A stretch of DNA of 64,000 nt from Chloroflexota bacterium (GTDB lineage: Bacteria; Chloroflexota; UBA11872), in assembly GCA_026706485.1 (NCBI GenBank), contig JAPOYR010000011.1, positions 310,001 through 374,000 on the forward strand. The letters are read 5' to 3'. A model generated the notes under the pieces. That model was not told the origin of the DNA and did not search any database. It worked only from the letters and a program-made list of their open reading frames with translations. Of the stretch, positions 26,439-36,081 are shown one piece after another. Both the position numbers and the translations under genes were made by a program. Position 1 is the first letter of the stretch. The number at the start of each line of letters is the position of its first letter.

Positions 26439-27412
26439 TCATACACCTCGCGATAGCGGCGCACGATCCAGTCGCTCAGGATGTTCATCACGAACGTCAT
26501 GAGGAACAAGAGCGTGCCCACGGCAAAGAGTGTGCGGTATTCGATGGTGTCCTGCGGCGTGTCGCCCAGGCTGACCTGCACGATATAGGCCGTCATCGTC
26601 TCCATCGAGGACAGCAGGTCGAAGCCGACTTTGGGCTGCAGCCCGGCGGCGATCGACACGATCATCGTTTCACCAATGGCCCGCGACACCGACAGGATGA
26701 TCGCGGCGAGGATTCCGGACAGCGCCGCCGGCACGACTACTCGAGTCGTCACTTGAAACTTCGTGGCGCCGAGGGCGAACGCGCCTTCGCGCAAGGCGCG
26801 GGGAACGACGCGCAAGGCGTCCTCGCTGATCGAGGCCATCATCGGCAGGATCATGAACCCCATGACAATGCCCGCGCTGAGCACATTGAAAACCTGCGTC
26901 TGCGGAAATATCTCCCGCAAGATCGGTGTGACGAAGAGCAGCGCGAAGTATCCGTAGACGACCGTTGGAATGCCGGCCAAGACTTCTAGAATCGGCTTGA
27001 TGGCGGCGCGCACGCGCGCGGGCGCGTATTCGCTGAGGAAGATGGCGCTCATCAGCCCGATCGGAACGGCTACGACGATGGCGACCAACGCCACGACAAG
27101 CGTGCCGTTGACCAACGGCAGGACGCCAAATGACTGTGAAACGAACAGCGGCGTCCAACGCGTTCCCGTGAGGAAGTCAATGATCGGGACCTCGCGGAAG
27201 AACGCCAGCGTCTCGCCCAGCAGCGTGAAGATGATGCCGGCGGTGGTGAGAATCGACGCCGCGGCGCAGAGAAACAGCACGCTATGGATGCCGCGCTCGA
27301 TGAGCGCGCGGCGGCGCCGAGGCGCGAATTGGGAGCGGACTTGAGGAGCGCCCGTAGAGCTGTTCACGTCTGGTGCGACGGGTGCCCGACCAGTGAGGCG
27401 CGCGCCAAGCAT
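26435..27412 (-). CDS. pstC: phosphate ABC transporter permease PstC
   Basis: A permease of roughly 325 residues. A first helix ([22 protein letters not shown]) is followed by [31 protein letters not shown], and an EAA loop ([29 protein letters not shown]) contacts PstB. The start is uncertain: the frame is open to a GTG at 27469 inside a hairpin. I prefer the ATG at 27412 because the upstream residues are not family-like, but no good SD is seen for either. It is the second gene of the transporter unit, after pstS. Confidence 0.93.
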   Translation of the reverse strand: MLGARLTGRAPVAPDVNSSTGAPQVRSQFAPRRRRALIERGIHSVLFLCAAASILTTAGIIFTLLGETLAFFREVPIIDFLTGTRWTPLFVSQSFGVLPLVNGTLVVALVAIVVAVPIGLMSAIFLSEYAPARVRAAIKPILEVLAGIPTVVYGYFALLFVTPILREIFPQTQVFNVLSAGIVMGFMILPMMASISEDALRVVPRALREGAFALGATKFQVTTRVVVPAALSGILAAIILSVSRAIGETMIVSIAAGLQPKVGFDLLSSMETMTAYIVQVSLGDTPQDTIEYRTLFAVGTLLFLMTFVMNILSDWIVRRYREVYE

Positions 27413-27455
27413 ACGGGACAGGTTGTTGCTCACCGACGCGCCAAAGCCCCGGTTG

Positions 27456-27491
27456 GCCGGCTCCCCCACCTTCGCGGGTGGGGGAGCCGGC
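27456..27491 (-). terminator. perfect 15-bp hairpin between pstS and pstC
   Basis: GCCGGCTCCCCCACC and its exact complement flank the 6-base loop TTCGCG (27471-27476). It lies after the pstS stop (27540) and before the likely pstC start. No T-tract follows, so it is more likely an attenuator or mRNA-stabilising hairpin that lets pstS be expressed above the permeases. It may derive from the CCTTCGCGG repeat family. Confidence 0.6.
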
Positions 27492-27539
27492 GCGCTGCGA
27501 GCAGAGTGGGGAGGTTCCGCAACGCTCGGGGAATTGGAG

Positions 27540-28631
27540 TTAGCTCAGCAGGTCTTCGAGCGACACGCCGACCTTGGCGCCTTCGCCCTCGAAGATCGAT
27601 CCCGTGACGCGATTGTTGAACCGCGCCAGCGCCAGGTCGTAGATGTTCGGCGGCAGCTCCACGTAGCCGACATCGCCGGCCAGCGTGCCCGCGTTCTTCA
27701 TGTAGAACTCGATGAACGTCTGCACTTCCTGCCGCTCCGCCGCCGGCACCGAGATATAGATGAACAGCGGTCGCGACAGCGGCTGATAGGTGCCCGTGTT
27801 CACCGTCTCCGGCGACGGCGCCACGCAGCCGTCGCCGCCGTCCACCGACACCAGCTTCAGCTTGTCCTTGTTGGCCGCGTAGTACGCCAGGCCGAAGAAT
27901 CCGGTCGCGCTGCGGTCGCCCGCAATCCCTTGCACCAGCACGTTGTCGTCTTCACTCGGCGTGAAGTCGCCCCGGCTCGCGCCTTCCTCTCCCACGACCG
28001 CGTCGGTGAAGTAGTCGTAGGTCCCCGAGTCCACGCCCGGCCCGTAGAGGATCAGCGGCTCGTCCGGAAAATCGTCGCGCACCTGCGCCCAGCTGGTGAC
28101 CGTGTCCTCGGCCGCCGGCTCCCAGATCTTCCGCAGCTCATCGACCGTCAGGCAGTCGACGAAGTCGTTCGATGGGTTCGCCAGCACGGCCAGCCCGTCG
28201 AAGGCCACCGGCACTTCCACGAAGTCGATGCCGTTGGATTGGCAGGTCTCGATTTCCGAAGCCTTGATCGGCCGCGAGGCGTTGGTAATGTCAGTTTCAC
28301 CCGCGCAGAACTTCTTGAAGCCCGCGCCGCTGCCGGACACTCCAACCGGCACCCGAACGTCGGGGAACTGGCTGCGGAACTCTTCCGCCACGGCCTGCGT
28401 CACCGGACCCACGGTGCTCGACCCGTCCGCCAAGATCATTCCCGTTATGGGGCTCGCCGGCGCCGGAACCGTGACGATCTTCGTGGCGACGGCCTCTTTG
28501 GTTGCGACGCTCTGGACCGCCTCGGTCGCGTCTCCCGACTCGCCGCAGGCGGACAGAAGCGCCGCAGCGCCCGCACCGAGCAGTCCGGCTCCCATGGCCT
28601 TGACTACGTGCCGTCTCGCCAGCTTGGCCAC
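27540..28631 (-). CDS. pstS: phosphate-binding lipoprotein PstS
   Basis: A 363-residue substrate-binding protein. The signal sequence carries a twin-arginine (RR at 6-7) and a lipobox LLSAC with Cys29 as the lipidation site, so it is tethered outside the membrane. Phosphate-binding loops are visible as [42 protein letters not shown] and [10 protein letters not shown]. The start is GTG with a GGGAG SD. It captures phosphate for PstCAB. A candidate Pho box lies just upstream. Confidence 0.95.
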   Translation of the reverse strand: MAKLARRHVVKAMGAGLLGAGAAALLSACGESGDATEAVQSVATKEAVATKIVTVPAPASPITGMILADGSSTVGPVTQAVAEEFRSQFPDVRVPVGVSGSGAGFKKFCAGETDITNASRPIKASEIETCQSNGIDFVEVPVAFDGLAVLANPSNDFVDCLTVDELRKIWEPAAEDTVTSWAQVRDDFPDEPLILYGPGVDSGTYDYFTDAVVGEEGASRGDFTPSEDDNVLVQGIAGDRSATGFFGLAYYAANKDKLKLVSVDGGDGCVAPSPETVNTGTYQPLSRPLFIYISVPAAERQEVQTFIEFYMKNAGTLAGDVGYVELPPNIYDLALARFNNRVTGSIFEGEGAKVGVSLEDLLS

Positions 28632-28719
28632 TCGTGTCTCCCGCTCCTGGGACTCGCGCGGCTAAGACATGAGCCGCAATGAGCAAAGTAGGAGGCTGGC
28701 CTAAAGCGACGCCTTCGAT

Positions 28720-28760
28720 CTCTTAACGGAGATTAATCGCGAGCTAAGAGTTCGATTAAT
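28720..28760 (-). promoter_or_regulatory. candidate Pho box upstream of pstS
   Basis: Read toward pstS, four TTA-containing half sites (TTAATC, TTAGCT, TTAATC, TTAAGA) are spaced 12, 11 and 10 bp apart. They lie on an A/T-rich island in G+C-rich DNA. PhoB-family regulators bind direct repeats at about 11-bp spacing, so this fits an autoregulated phosphate operator. The first half site overlaps the phoR stop codon. No -10/-35 pair was assigned. Confidence 0.55.
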
Positions 28761-30129
28761 TCTCGTCAGCGACCGGCAGCGCCACGGCGAACACCGAACC
28801 CCGGTCCGGACCGTCGGACTCGGCCCAAATGCGGCCGCCGTGCTGCAGGGCCGTGTGCTTGGCAATGGCCAGCCCGAGCCCGGCGCCCTCGCCGGCGCGC
28901 GAAGGATCGATCTTGTAGAAGCGCTCGAAGACGCGGGGAAGCTCCTCGGGCTCGATCCCGACGCCGGAGTCCTGCACGCGGACGACCGCGTCGCCGTTCT
29001 CGGCCTGGACGCTCACGCGCACGTGCCCGCCCGGCGGCGTGAACTTGATGGCGTTGTGCAAGAGATTGACCACCATGCGGTCGGTTTGCTCCGGGTCGGC
29101 GCTGACGGTGAGCCTGCCGCCGGGCGAGTCGACATCGAGCATGACGCCGCTGCGCTCGGCCTGGGGACGCAATCGCTCGGCGGACTGCCTGACCAAGTCG
29201 CCCAGGTTGATCCGCTCGAACTGCCGGGACATGCGACCGGCCTCGGCGGCGGCAAGATCGAGCAGCTCCGCGGTCATGGCGGCCAGCCGGTCGATCTCAC
29301 CATCGATGCGTCGCAGAAAGTCCGTGCGCAGCTCCGGATCGTCCGCCGCGCCGGCCTGCAGCGACTCGACCAGGGCCCGGAGCGACGTGACCGGCGTGCG
29401 CAGCTCGTGAGAAACGTTGGCCACAAAGTCGCGCCGCGCCGCCGCCGTGGCCCGAACCTCCGTGAGGTCGTGCAGCACGAGGACGATGTGCCGCATCTCG
29501 CCCAGGCGAATGGGGGTGGCGACGACTTGGACGGACCGCCCCTGCGGTCCGACGGCGACCACCGACTCGGCCACGGTGTCGTCGGCGGAGCGGGCACGCT
29601 GGCAGACCGCCACAAGCTCGTGGTCGCGCAGGGCGTCGGGCAACGAGCGCCCCGGCGCGTTCTCCGCGTCGACGTCGAGCAGCGAACCGGCCGCCGGATT
29701 CATCAGCGCCACGGCCTCCTCCTCGTCGACGATGACGACGCCGTCGGTCATGGCGCTTAGAACCGCCTTGAGCTGGGCGTGGCTTTGCCGAATGGCCCGA
29801 AGCCGGATGTCGAGGAGGAGGGCGGCCTCGTTGAACATCCGGGCCAACTCGGCGGTCCCGACCCCTTCCGCAGGAACAATCGGCGCGGCCTCCCCACCGG
29901 TCGCTCGGGCGAGACCATCCCGCACGGCGGCAATGGTGCGCATGGGCAGGCGCATGACGTGGACGGTGAGCGCCGCGCCAACGCCCACGCCAACGGCAAG
30001 TCCCGCCGCGACCCAGCCCGCGAGGCCGGATGGCATCTCGCCGCCGGCGGCCAGCGCAATCCACACCGTCACCACGCCGGCGAGCACGGCACTCGCGCCG
30101 CCGAGCACGAGCCGCGTGCGAAGCCCCAT
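28756..30129 (-). CDS. phoR: phosphate-sensing histidine kinase PhoR
   Basis: A 457-residue membrane histidine kinase. Two transmembrane helices (about 8-28 and 36-58) are followed by a HAMP-like linker, a PAS-like domain (about 118-220), and the H-box FVANVSHELRTP with His241. Then come the N-box (LLHNAIKFTPPGG), G1 (VQDSGVGIEPEELPRVFERFY) and G2 (GAGLGLAIAKHT). It has no large external domain, as usual for PhoR, which is controlled through PstB/PhoU. It follows phoB by 11 bp. Confidence 0.93.
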   Translation of the reverse strand: MGLRTRLVLGGASAVLAGVVTVWIALAAGGEMPSGLAGWVAAGLAVGVGVGAALTVHVMRLPMRTIAAVRDGLARATGGEAAPIVPAEGVGTAELARMFNEAALLLDIRLRAIRQSHAQLKAVLSAMTDGVVIVDEEEAVALMNPAAGSLLDVDAENAPGRSLPDALRDHELVAVCQRARSADDTVAESVVAVGPQGRSVQVVATPIRLGEMRHIVLVLHDLTEVRATAAARRDFVANVSHELRTPVTSLRALVESLQAGAADDPELRTDFLRRIDGEIDRLAAMTAELLDLAAAEAGRMSRQFERINLGDLVRQSAERLRPQAERSGVMLDVDSPGGRLTVSADPEQTDRMVVNLLHNAIKFTPPGGHVRVSVQAENGDAVVRVQDSGVGIEPEELPRVFERFYKIDPSRAGEGAGLGLAIAKHTALQHGGRIWAESDGPDRGSVFAVALPVADEN

Positions 30130-30140
30130 GACGACTTCTC

Positions 30141-30830
30141 CTAGGGGACGAACCTGTAGCCGACGCCGCGAAGCGTCTGAATCCGACGCGGGTTCGAGGG
30201 ATCGTCCTCGATGCGGGTGCGCAGGCTGCGAACGTGAACCGCCACGGTGCGCGTGTCGCTGGCCGGCGCGTAGCCCCAGACGCGCTCGATGAGCCGCTCG
30301 GCCGAAAAGACGTGGCCGGCGTGGCGCATGAGAAAGGCGAGCAGCTCGAACTCCTTGGGCTTGAGCTGCACCTGACGGCCGTCGACCTCAACGCTGCGAT
30401 CCGGAATTGAGAGCCGAATGCCGGCCGCCTCGAGCACGTGGGCGTCCTGCTGCGATGCGGCGACTTCCGCGCGCAGCAACTGCCGCCGCCGCAGCATGGC
30501 GCGGGTGCGCGCGATGAGCTCGCGCATCGAGAAGGGCTTGGTCAGATAGTCGTCGGCGCCGATCTCCAGACCGACGACCCGATCGATCTCGTCGTCTCTG
30601 GCCGTGAGCATGAGGATGGGTACCGAGCTGCGGCGACGAATCTGCCGGCAGACATCGAGTCCATCCATGCCCGGCAGCATGAGGTCCAGGATGATCAGGT
30701 CGGGGTCCGAGGTGAGGGCCAGATCCAGCGCTTCCTCCCCGTCGCTGGCCGTCTCGACAGCGTAGTGCTCCCGGCGTAGGTTGTAGGTCAGAGCCGCGCG
30801 CAGACTGGCCTCATCGTCAACAACGAGCAC
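30141..30830 (-). CDS. phoB: phosphate regulon response regulator, OmpR/PhoB family
   Basis: A 229-residue regulator. The receiver domain has the acidic DDE at 5-7, phospho-acceptor Asp49 (LIILDLMLPGMDG) and LTKPFS. A winged-helix output domain follows, with LKPKEFELLAFLM and SDTRTVAVHVRSLRTRIE. Phosphorylated by PhoR, it should activate pst. The GTG at 30830 removes part of the first beta strand and has no SD. An ATC at 30860, 7 bp after AGGGTG and just past an in-frame TGA, would add ten residues (DTSDANPPR) and restores RVLVVDD; the start is therefore open. Confidence 0.93.
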   Translation of the reverse strand: MLVVDDEASLRAALTYNLRREHYAVETASDGEEALDLALTSDPDLIILDLMLPGMDGLDVCRQIRRRSSVPILMLTARDDEIDRVVGLEIGADDYLTKPFSMRELIARTRAMLRRRQLLRAEVAASQQDAHVLEAAGIRLSIPDRSVEVDGRQVQLKPKEFELLAFLMRHAGHVFSAERLIERVWGYAPASDTRTVAVHVRSLRTRIEDDPSNPRRIQTLRGVGYRFVP

Positions 30831-30991
30831 GCGCGGCGGGTTGGCATCCGAAGTGTCGATAGCGGTTCACCCTGGAGACCAATGCAACCAATGGTAGGCC
30901 CATCGCGCCCCCGCCGACACATTGGACCGAACGGTCGCGCCGCCGACGCGTGGCCAATCCGTAGGTAGTGGCCGTGCCGTTGGCCAACCGG

Positions 30992-32050
30992 ATGCGCGCG
31001 GTGGTGCATCACGAGTTCGGTGCACCGGACGTACTCGTGCCCGCCCAACTGCCCGTCCCGCAGCCGGGACCGACCGAGGTGCTGCTGCGCGTGCTGGCGG
31101 TGTCGGTCGACTATGTCCAACTGCACATACGGCGGGGCGGCAGCGGGCGCATCGGCTCGGCGCGGGAGCCCGGCTATGGCCTCACGGCCCCGCCCTACGT
31201 GCGCGGCGGGACGGTGTGTGGTGAGGCGGTAGCGGTTGGGTCGGAGGCGCAGGACGTGGCGCTCGGGTCACGGCATCTCGTCAGCGGCTTGCGTCCGGGC
31301 TCGTACGTCGAGTACGGCCTGGTGGACGCATCGGCCTTGAGACCCAGCGTCGAGGGCGCGGTCGGACCGACGGCGGCGCCCGAGGGGTTCACGCCGGCCG
31401 AGGCCGCCGCGTTCAACTACGCGCCAGTGGCCTATCACACGCTGCGCGTGGCCGCCGGTTTGTCAGCCGGTGAGACGGTGCTGATTCATGCCGCGGCAGG
31501 TGGAACCGGCGTCCTGGCGGTGCAACTGGCCAAGGCGTTCGGCGCGCGGGTGATCGCCACGGCGGGCGGAGCGGCCAAGGTGGCGCTGGTGTACGAGTTG
31601 GGCGCCGATGTGGTGATCGACTACCGCGCGGAGGACTTCGTACGGGCGGTGCTGGCGGCCACGGACGGGCGCGGCGTCGACGTGGTGTGGGAGTCGGTCG
31701 GTGGCGACGTGTTCACCCGCAGCCTGGAGTGCCTGGCCGAGGGCGGGCGCATGGTGAGCTTCGGGTCCAACAGCTTCAGCGGCGTGGGGACCGTGGACTT
31801 CTATCCCTTCTGGACCAAGAACATTAGGCTGATTGGCTGGGGCGGGGCGAGCAACGCCGAGGCGCACGCTCCCGACATCATGGAAGACCTGCTGCGGCTG
31901 GCCGCGGCGGGCGCGCTGCGACCCGTGGTGGCGGCCGTGCTGCCGCTGGAGCAGGCCGCGGAGGCGCACCGCATGATCGAAGCGCGGGAAACCATCGGCA
32001 AGGTGGTGCTGGCGCCGGACGTGGAGGCGGCTACAACGCGCCGTCGATGA
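30992..32050 (+). CDS. quinone oxidoreductase-like MDR protein
   Basis: About 352 residues from the ATG at 30992 (MRAVVHHEFGAPDVL). It is a zinc-free MDR of the quinone/enoyl reductase type, with ETVLIHAAAGGTGVLAVQLAKAFGARV as the NADP-binding Rossmann loop and GADVVIDYRAEDF next to it. It would reduce alpha,beta-unsaturated carbonyls or quinones with NADPH. It is convergent with the ThDP-enzyme gene; their 3' ends overlap by 20 bp. Confidence 0.88.
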   Translation: MRAVVHHEFGAPDVLVPAQLPVPQPGPTEVLLRVLAVSVDYVQLHIRRGGSGRIGSAREPGYGLTAPPYVRGGTVCGEAVAVGSEAQDVALGSRHLVSGLRPGSYVEYGLVDASALRPSVEGAVGPTAAPEGFTPAEAAAFNYAPVAYHTLRVAAGLSAGETVLIHAAAGGTGVLAVQLAKAFGARVIATAGGAAKVALVYELGADVVIDYRAEDFVRAVLAATDGRGVDVVWESVGGDVFTRSLECLAEGGRMVSFGSNSFSGVGTVDFYPFWTKNIRLIGWGGASNAEAHAPDIMEDLLRLAAAGALRPVVAAVLPLEQAAEAHRMIEARETIGKVVLAPDVEAATTRRR

Positions 32051-33698
32051 TGACGTCCAGCAGCGCCGGCTTGCCGGAGTCGAGCGCGCGCTGGAATGCC
32101 GGGCCGATGCGCTCCGGGTCCTCGATCCGCTCGGACGCCACGCCCATCGCCGAGGCGATGGCGCCCAGGTTGAATTCTTGCGGCAGGTCCATCCCGAGAT
32201 AGCTCGTCGGGCGGTCCGGCTCGCCCAGCACTTCCTCGAAATAGGCGTGCAGGTTCACCTTGAGCACGCGGTAGCCGCCGTTGTTGCAGATGGCGTAGAC
32301 CGCGGGGATCTGGTACGCGCTGGCCGTCCAAAGCGCCTGGGCCGAAAGCATGGCGCTGCCGTCGCCGATGATGCCCAGCACCGGCCGGTCCGGCTCGGCG
32401 AGCTTGACGCCGAGCGCGGCGCCCATGCCCCAGCCGATGGCGCCGCCGGCGCGCTCAGAGTGCATGCTGCCGCGGCGGCTGAACTCGAAGGCCTCGTGGA
32501 GAATCGGACGCGCGCTGATCGAGTCGTCGACGATCACGGTGTCGTCGGGGGCCGCCCGCGCCAGCTCGTGCATCATGCGCAGCGGGGCCATGGGGCGGCT
32601 CGAGCGGCACTTCCGCAGGGCCGCTTGCGAGGCGGCGCGCTTGGCCGCCGTCTCGGATCCGATGCCTTCGGCACGGTCGCGGGCGGCATCAACTCGCGCG
32701 GAATCAAAGGCCGCGTCAAGCGCCTCGGCCAGCGCCTCCAGGCCCGCGCGCGGATCGCACAGGATGCCCAGGTCGGTGGGCTGGGACCGGTTGATCTCGC
32801 TGGCGTTGCAGTCCAGGTGGATGAGGGTGGCGTCGGGCGCGAGCACGTCCGTCGGCAGGTCGAAGAAGTCGTGAAAGACCTTGCAGCCCACCGCGAACAC
32901 CACGTCCGCCACGCGCAGCGGTTCCGGATAGAGCCGGGCGTAGGGCGGCAGCTGCCCGATCCATTGCGGATGGCCCGTGGGGAACGTCATTTCGGCGTAT
33001 CCGGCACCGTAGACGCGCGCGCCCAGACGCTCCGCCACGGCGACGGCGGCTTCGACGGCGTCAAACTGGGCCACGCGGTCGCCGACGACCATAAGGGGGC
33101 GCTGAGCTTCGGCAAGGGCCGCCGCGGCGGCCTCGACGGCGCGGGGATCGGGACCCGCCCGCACGAAGGTGTCGGTGCGAGGCGCAATTGAAATTTCGGC
33201 TTCGCTATCGAGCGACTCCGGCGCGAAGCCGACGAAAGTGGGGCCCGTGGGCGGCGTCCGGGCCTCGGCGAAGGCGCGCCGCATGACCGAAGGAATCTGG
33301 TCCGCATGCGTGACCTCGGCGCCCCACTTGGTGAACTGCCCGGTGAGCCCCGCCAGGTCAGTGCGGTAGTCGGCCATCTTGGCCAGACTGGCATTCACCG
33401 ACGAGAGCACCAGCGGCGTTCCGCCGGCGTAGGCGTTGAAGAGCAGGCTCAGGCCATTGGATAGACCGGTGTCGATGTGCAGGTTGACGAACGGGACCTC
33501 CCCCGAGGCCCGGGCATAGCCGTCCGCCATGCCCATGGCGACGCCTTCCTGGGCGGCCAGGATGTACTTGAGGTCGGGCGCGCGTTCCAGCGCATCCATC
33601 AGCGGGCTCTCGGTGGTGCCCGGATTGCCGAAGACGTACTTGACGCCCTCGGCGCGCAGCGCCTCGACGACCGCAAACCGCCCGCGCATCACCGCCAC
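32031..33698 (-). CDS. thiamine diphosphate-dependent decarboxylase/acetolactate synthase-like enzyme
   Basis: About 555 residues from the GTG at 33698, which has a GGAG SD 6 bp upstream. Three domains are visible. The N-terminal pyrimidine domain carries the catalytic Glu51 (AAQEGVAMGMADGYAR). The middle domain has MVVGDRVAQF. The C-terminal PP domain has the ThDP signature GDGSAMLSAQAL ending in NN. FGNPGTTESP and DDSISARP resemble benzoylformate decarboxylase. It probably decarboxylates a 2-keto acid; the substrate is unknown. No small regulatory ALS subunit is near. Confidence 0.9.
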   Translation of the reverse strand: MAVMRGRFAVVEALRAEGVKYVFGNPGTTESPLMDALERAPDLKYILAAQEGVAMGMADGYARASGEVPFVNLHIDTGLSNGLSLLFNAYAGGTPLVLSSVNASLAKMADYRTDLAGLTGQFTKWGAEVTHADQIPSVMRRAFAEARTPPTGPTFVGFAPESLDSEAEISIAPRTDTFVRAGPDPRAVEAAAAALAEAQRPLMVVGDRVAQFDAVEAAVAVAERLGARVYGAGYAEMTFPTGHPQWIGQLPPYARLYPEPLRVADVVFAVGCKVFHDFFDLPTDVLAPDATLIHLDCNASEINRSQPTDLGILCDPRAGLEALAEALDAAFDSARVDAARDRAEGIGSETAAKRAASQAALRKCRSSRPMAPLRMMHELARAAPDDTVIVDDSISARPILHEAFEFSRRGSMHSERAGGAIGWGMGAALGVKLAEPDRPVLGIIGDGSAMLSAQALWTASAYQIPAVYAICNNGGYRVLKVNLHAYFEEVLGEPDRPTSYLGMDLPQEFNLGAIASAMGVASERIEDPERIGPAFQRALDSGKPALLDVIIDGAL

Positions 33699-34076
33699 GG
33701 AGCACTCCTGACCATCGAGGCGTAAGCCAGCCCTCGGAACGGTAGATGGACGGCGCGTGGCGACGCAACTGCGCAGGGGGCCCATTTGAGGACTCGCTGG
33801 CGCCTGGGCGCCGCACGGGTTCCCGAGGCCAGCGTGCACGCCGCATGCGTCGGTTGACTACCACAGGTGGATTCCCGCCTTCGCGGGAACGACGAACTCT
33901 GTGAGTCCCGCGTCGCGACAGACTTTGCAGCACTGGCAGCTACGCCGAGTCCGAGCCTCTCCGAAGCAGCGGTACGGACCTACTGCGGCAGTCTGCATCG
34001 AATCTGCAAATTGGGTGGACGGCATCTCGACCCGGTATGCCGAAACTCGGGCGAAATGCCTGGAATGGGACTCGCA
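33699..34076. other. 378-bp intergenic region with one palindromic repeat
   Basis: No gene is supported. A TTCCCGCCTTCGCGGGAA palindrome followed by CGACGAA lies at about 33870-33893, the same unit as at 19815 and 23841. The rest is moderately A/T-richer sequence before the lipoprotein start and may hold its promoter, but I found no convincing hexamers. Confidence 0.6.
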
Positions 34077-35051
34077 ATGCGTCCGGGATGGATGGGCCGG
34101 GCTGGCGCGATAGCGGTCGCGGCTGCTCTCACCGGCCTCATGGTGGCCGCGTGCGGTGACTTGAGTGAAGCGACCGGTGGCGTGACTCGCGCCACTCCAA
34201 TGGCAGCGGCCACGGTCGAACCGACGGCCGCCCCGCGCAGCGCGGCGAGTGCTACTTCCCCGACGGCAAGTCCTGCGGCTCAGTCGGCGGGCGCGGTTGA
34301 GCGACCGGCAGCGGGCGGCGGTCCCGGCGCTCGTCCGGGCGGCGCGGGTGCTTTTGGCGGCCGGTTCGGCGGTGCGGGGCTGGCCGACGCCGTGACTGCC
34401 GCGGTGGCTGAGGCCGCCGAGAAGTCCGTGGACGAGGTGCAGGCGCTCCAGGAGTCAGGCATGACCCTGGCCGAGATCATCGAGGCTGAGGGGGTCGACC
34501 GTGAGTCGATCGTTGACGATGCCGTGGACCAGATCCTGGCCGGCTTTCAAGGCGGACCGGCTGGTCGGGCCGCCGGCGCTCGTCCTGGTGGCGCCGGGGC
34601 CGGTGGCGGCGGGTTTGGCGGTGGCGGATTTGCTGGCGGCGGGGCTGCCGGCGGATTCGATCCGCGCGCCCCGCTGCGTAATGCCGTCGATGCGCTGATC
34701 GACGGGGAGGCGCCGGTCGCGCCGAGTGGAGCCAGGCAGTTCGTCGGCATGGGCCAGGCGATCATCAATGTCGTCGCCGAGCGCACCGGACGCGACGCCG
34801 CCGAGGTGCGCGAAGCACGCGCCGGAGGCCAGTCGTTCGCCTCGCTGCTGTTCGTGGCGGGACAGGACGTGGACGCCGCCATTGACGAAATCGTGGAGAC
34901 CATCGAGTCCAATGCCGCGGCGGCTGAACGCCCCGAAGGCGCGCCCGCGCTGCCAACCGGCGAGGCGCTGCGCGAGGCCATCGAGGCGATCATGTACGCC
35001 ACCGACGACAGCGAAGCCGACCTCACCCCGCCCGCGGTGGAGGGGAACTAG
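34077..35051 (+). CDS. Gly-rich lipoprotein with duplicated helical motif
   Basis: About 324 residues from the ATG at 34077, with GGGA upstream. The signal peptide ends in the lipobox LMVAAC, so it is membrane-anchored outside the cell. A Thr/Ala/Pro linker follows. Two related helical units of about 45 residues are visible: one around VAEAAEKSVDEVQALQESG-TLAEIIEAEGVD, the other around VAERTGRDAAEVREARAGG-SFASLLFVAGQD. They are separated by Gly-rich stretches (GGAGAFGGRFGG and later). The repeat resembles the sGxSLaeiA-type units of some secreted proteins of unknown role. A similar Gly-rich tail ends the nearby efflux adaptor. Confidence 0.7.
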   Translation: MRPGWMGRAGAIAVAAALTGLMVAACGDLSEATGGVTRATPMAAATVEPTAAPRSAASATSPTASPAAQSAGAVERPAAGGGPGARPGGAGAFGGRFGGAGLADAVTAAVAEAAEKSVDEVQALQESGMTLAEIIEAEGVDRESIVDDAVDQILAGFQGGPAGRAAGARPGGAGAGGGGFGGGGFAGGGAAGGFDPRAPLRNAVDALIDGEAPVAPSGARQFVGMGQAIINVVAERTGRDAAEVREARAGGQSFASLLFVAGQDVDAAIDEIVETIESNAAAAERPEGAPALPTGEALREAIEAIMYATDDSEADLTPPAVEGN

Positions 35052-35926
35052 GCCGCGGCGTCGATGGCGAGTCTCGGCTCGGGAAGGGGTGGGCGCTGCG
35101 CGGCGATGGCCTCGGCCTGCTCGGCTTCGGTTAGCGGACAGAATCGCTCCGCAGCGTCCAGGATCTGCGGCAAGAGGCGCAGGTCGCCGGTGCTTGGGGC
35201 GGTGTGCACGGGCTGGGAGAGCACGAACCAGAGCGAGCGGTCGATGTCCGGCTGCTCGCGGTGCGGGTCGTACCAGACGTTGAGCTCGCGCTCGCGGCCG
35301 CCCCAGCCGCCGCGGGCCAGCATCTTGATGGTCTGGACGCCAACGTCACGCGCGGCAGCATCCACCAGGAGCGCCTCGGCGTCGCGGCGGTAGGCCGCAT
35401 TGCGATAGATCGCCGGCGATAGCGGAAACATGATCGTGTCGAAGTCGAACCGCCGCAACGCTTCCAGGTGGACGCGCGGCGCGTTGGGCCCGTGCCCGGT
35501 GATGCCGAGGAAGCGCGTGAGCCCCTGCTCCCGCATCTCGATGAGCGCCCGCAGCGCGCCGTCAGCAGCCGTCGCCGCGTCCAGGTCCTCGAATGTGCTG
35601 ACGCTGTGGAGCTGGAAGAGGTCGAACGCCTCGACACCCAGACGCCGCTGGCAGGAGCGGATGCTCTCCCAGGCGTCCTTGTAGACGCGCTCGGCGGTCT
35701 TGGCGCCCAGAAACACCTGTTGGCGAATGGCCGGCATCGAGGGCGCCAGGCGTTCCATGGCCTGGCCGTAGCTGGGCGCCACGTCGATGTGATTGACGCC
35801 GCGGCTGAGGATGAGATCGACGGCGGCGTCGGCCTCCGCCTGATCGACCCCGCGCCCAACCGCGAAGGCGCCAAACGTGACCACGGAGCTCATGTGTTCC
35901 GTGCGGCCGAGTCGTCGGGTTTCCAT
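35048..35926 (-). CDS. aldo/keto reductase
   Basis: 292 residues from the ATG at 35926 (SD GGGAG). The tetrad is present: Asp48 and Tyr53 (NHIDVAPSYG), Lys76 (FLGAKTAE) and His107 (FQLHSVS). Its N-terminus (METRRLGRTEHMSSVVTFG) matches the same subfamily as many NAD(P)-linked sugar or carbonyl reductases. It is convergent with the lipoprotein gene; the stops overlap by 4 bp. It is not close in sequence to the aldo/keto reductase at 11403-12347. Confidence 0.9.
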   Translation of the reverse strand: METRRLGRTEHMSSVVTFGAFAVGRGVDQAEADAAVDLILSRGVNHIDVAPSYGQAMERLAPSMPAIRQQVFLGAKTAERVYKDAWESIRSCQRRLGVEAFDLFQLHSVSTFEDLDAATAADGALRALIEMREQGLTRFLGITGHGPNAPRVHLEALRRFDFDTIMFPLSPAIYRNAAYRRDAEALLVDAAARDVGVQTIKMLARGGWGGRERELNVWYDPHREQPDIDRSLWFVLSQPVHTAPSTGDLRLLPQILDAAERFCPLTEAEQAEAIAAQRPPLPEPRLAIDAAA

Positions 35927-36081
35927 GGATTCGCTCCCTACAGGGTTCTCGCGATTGTGGCGCCTGTCCTGCGGGCCAAAATCCACGAAATCTGCACAGC
36001 CGGTCAACCGAATGACGACAGGCTCAAGCCTAGATTTGCCGTGGTCGCGGTGCACGTGCGGCCGCCAGCCTGAGGCCCATC

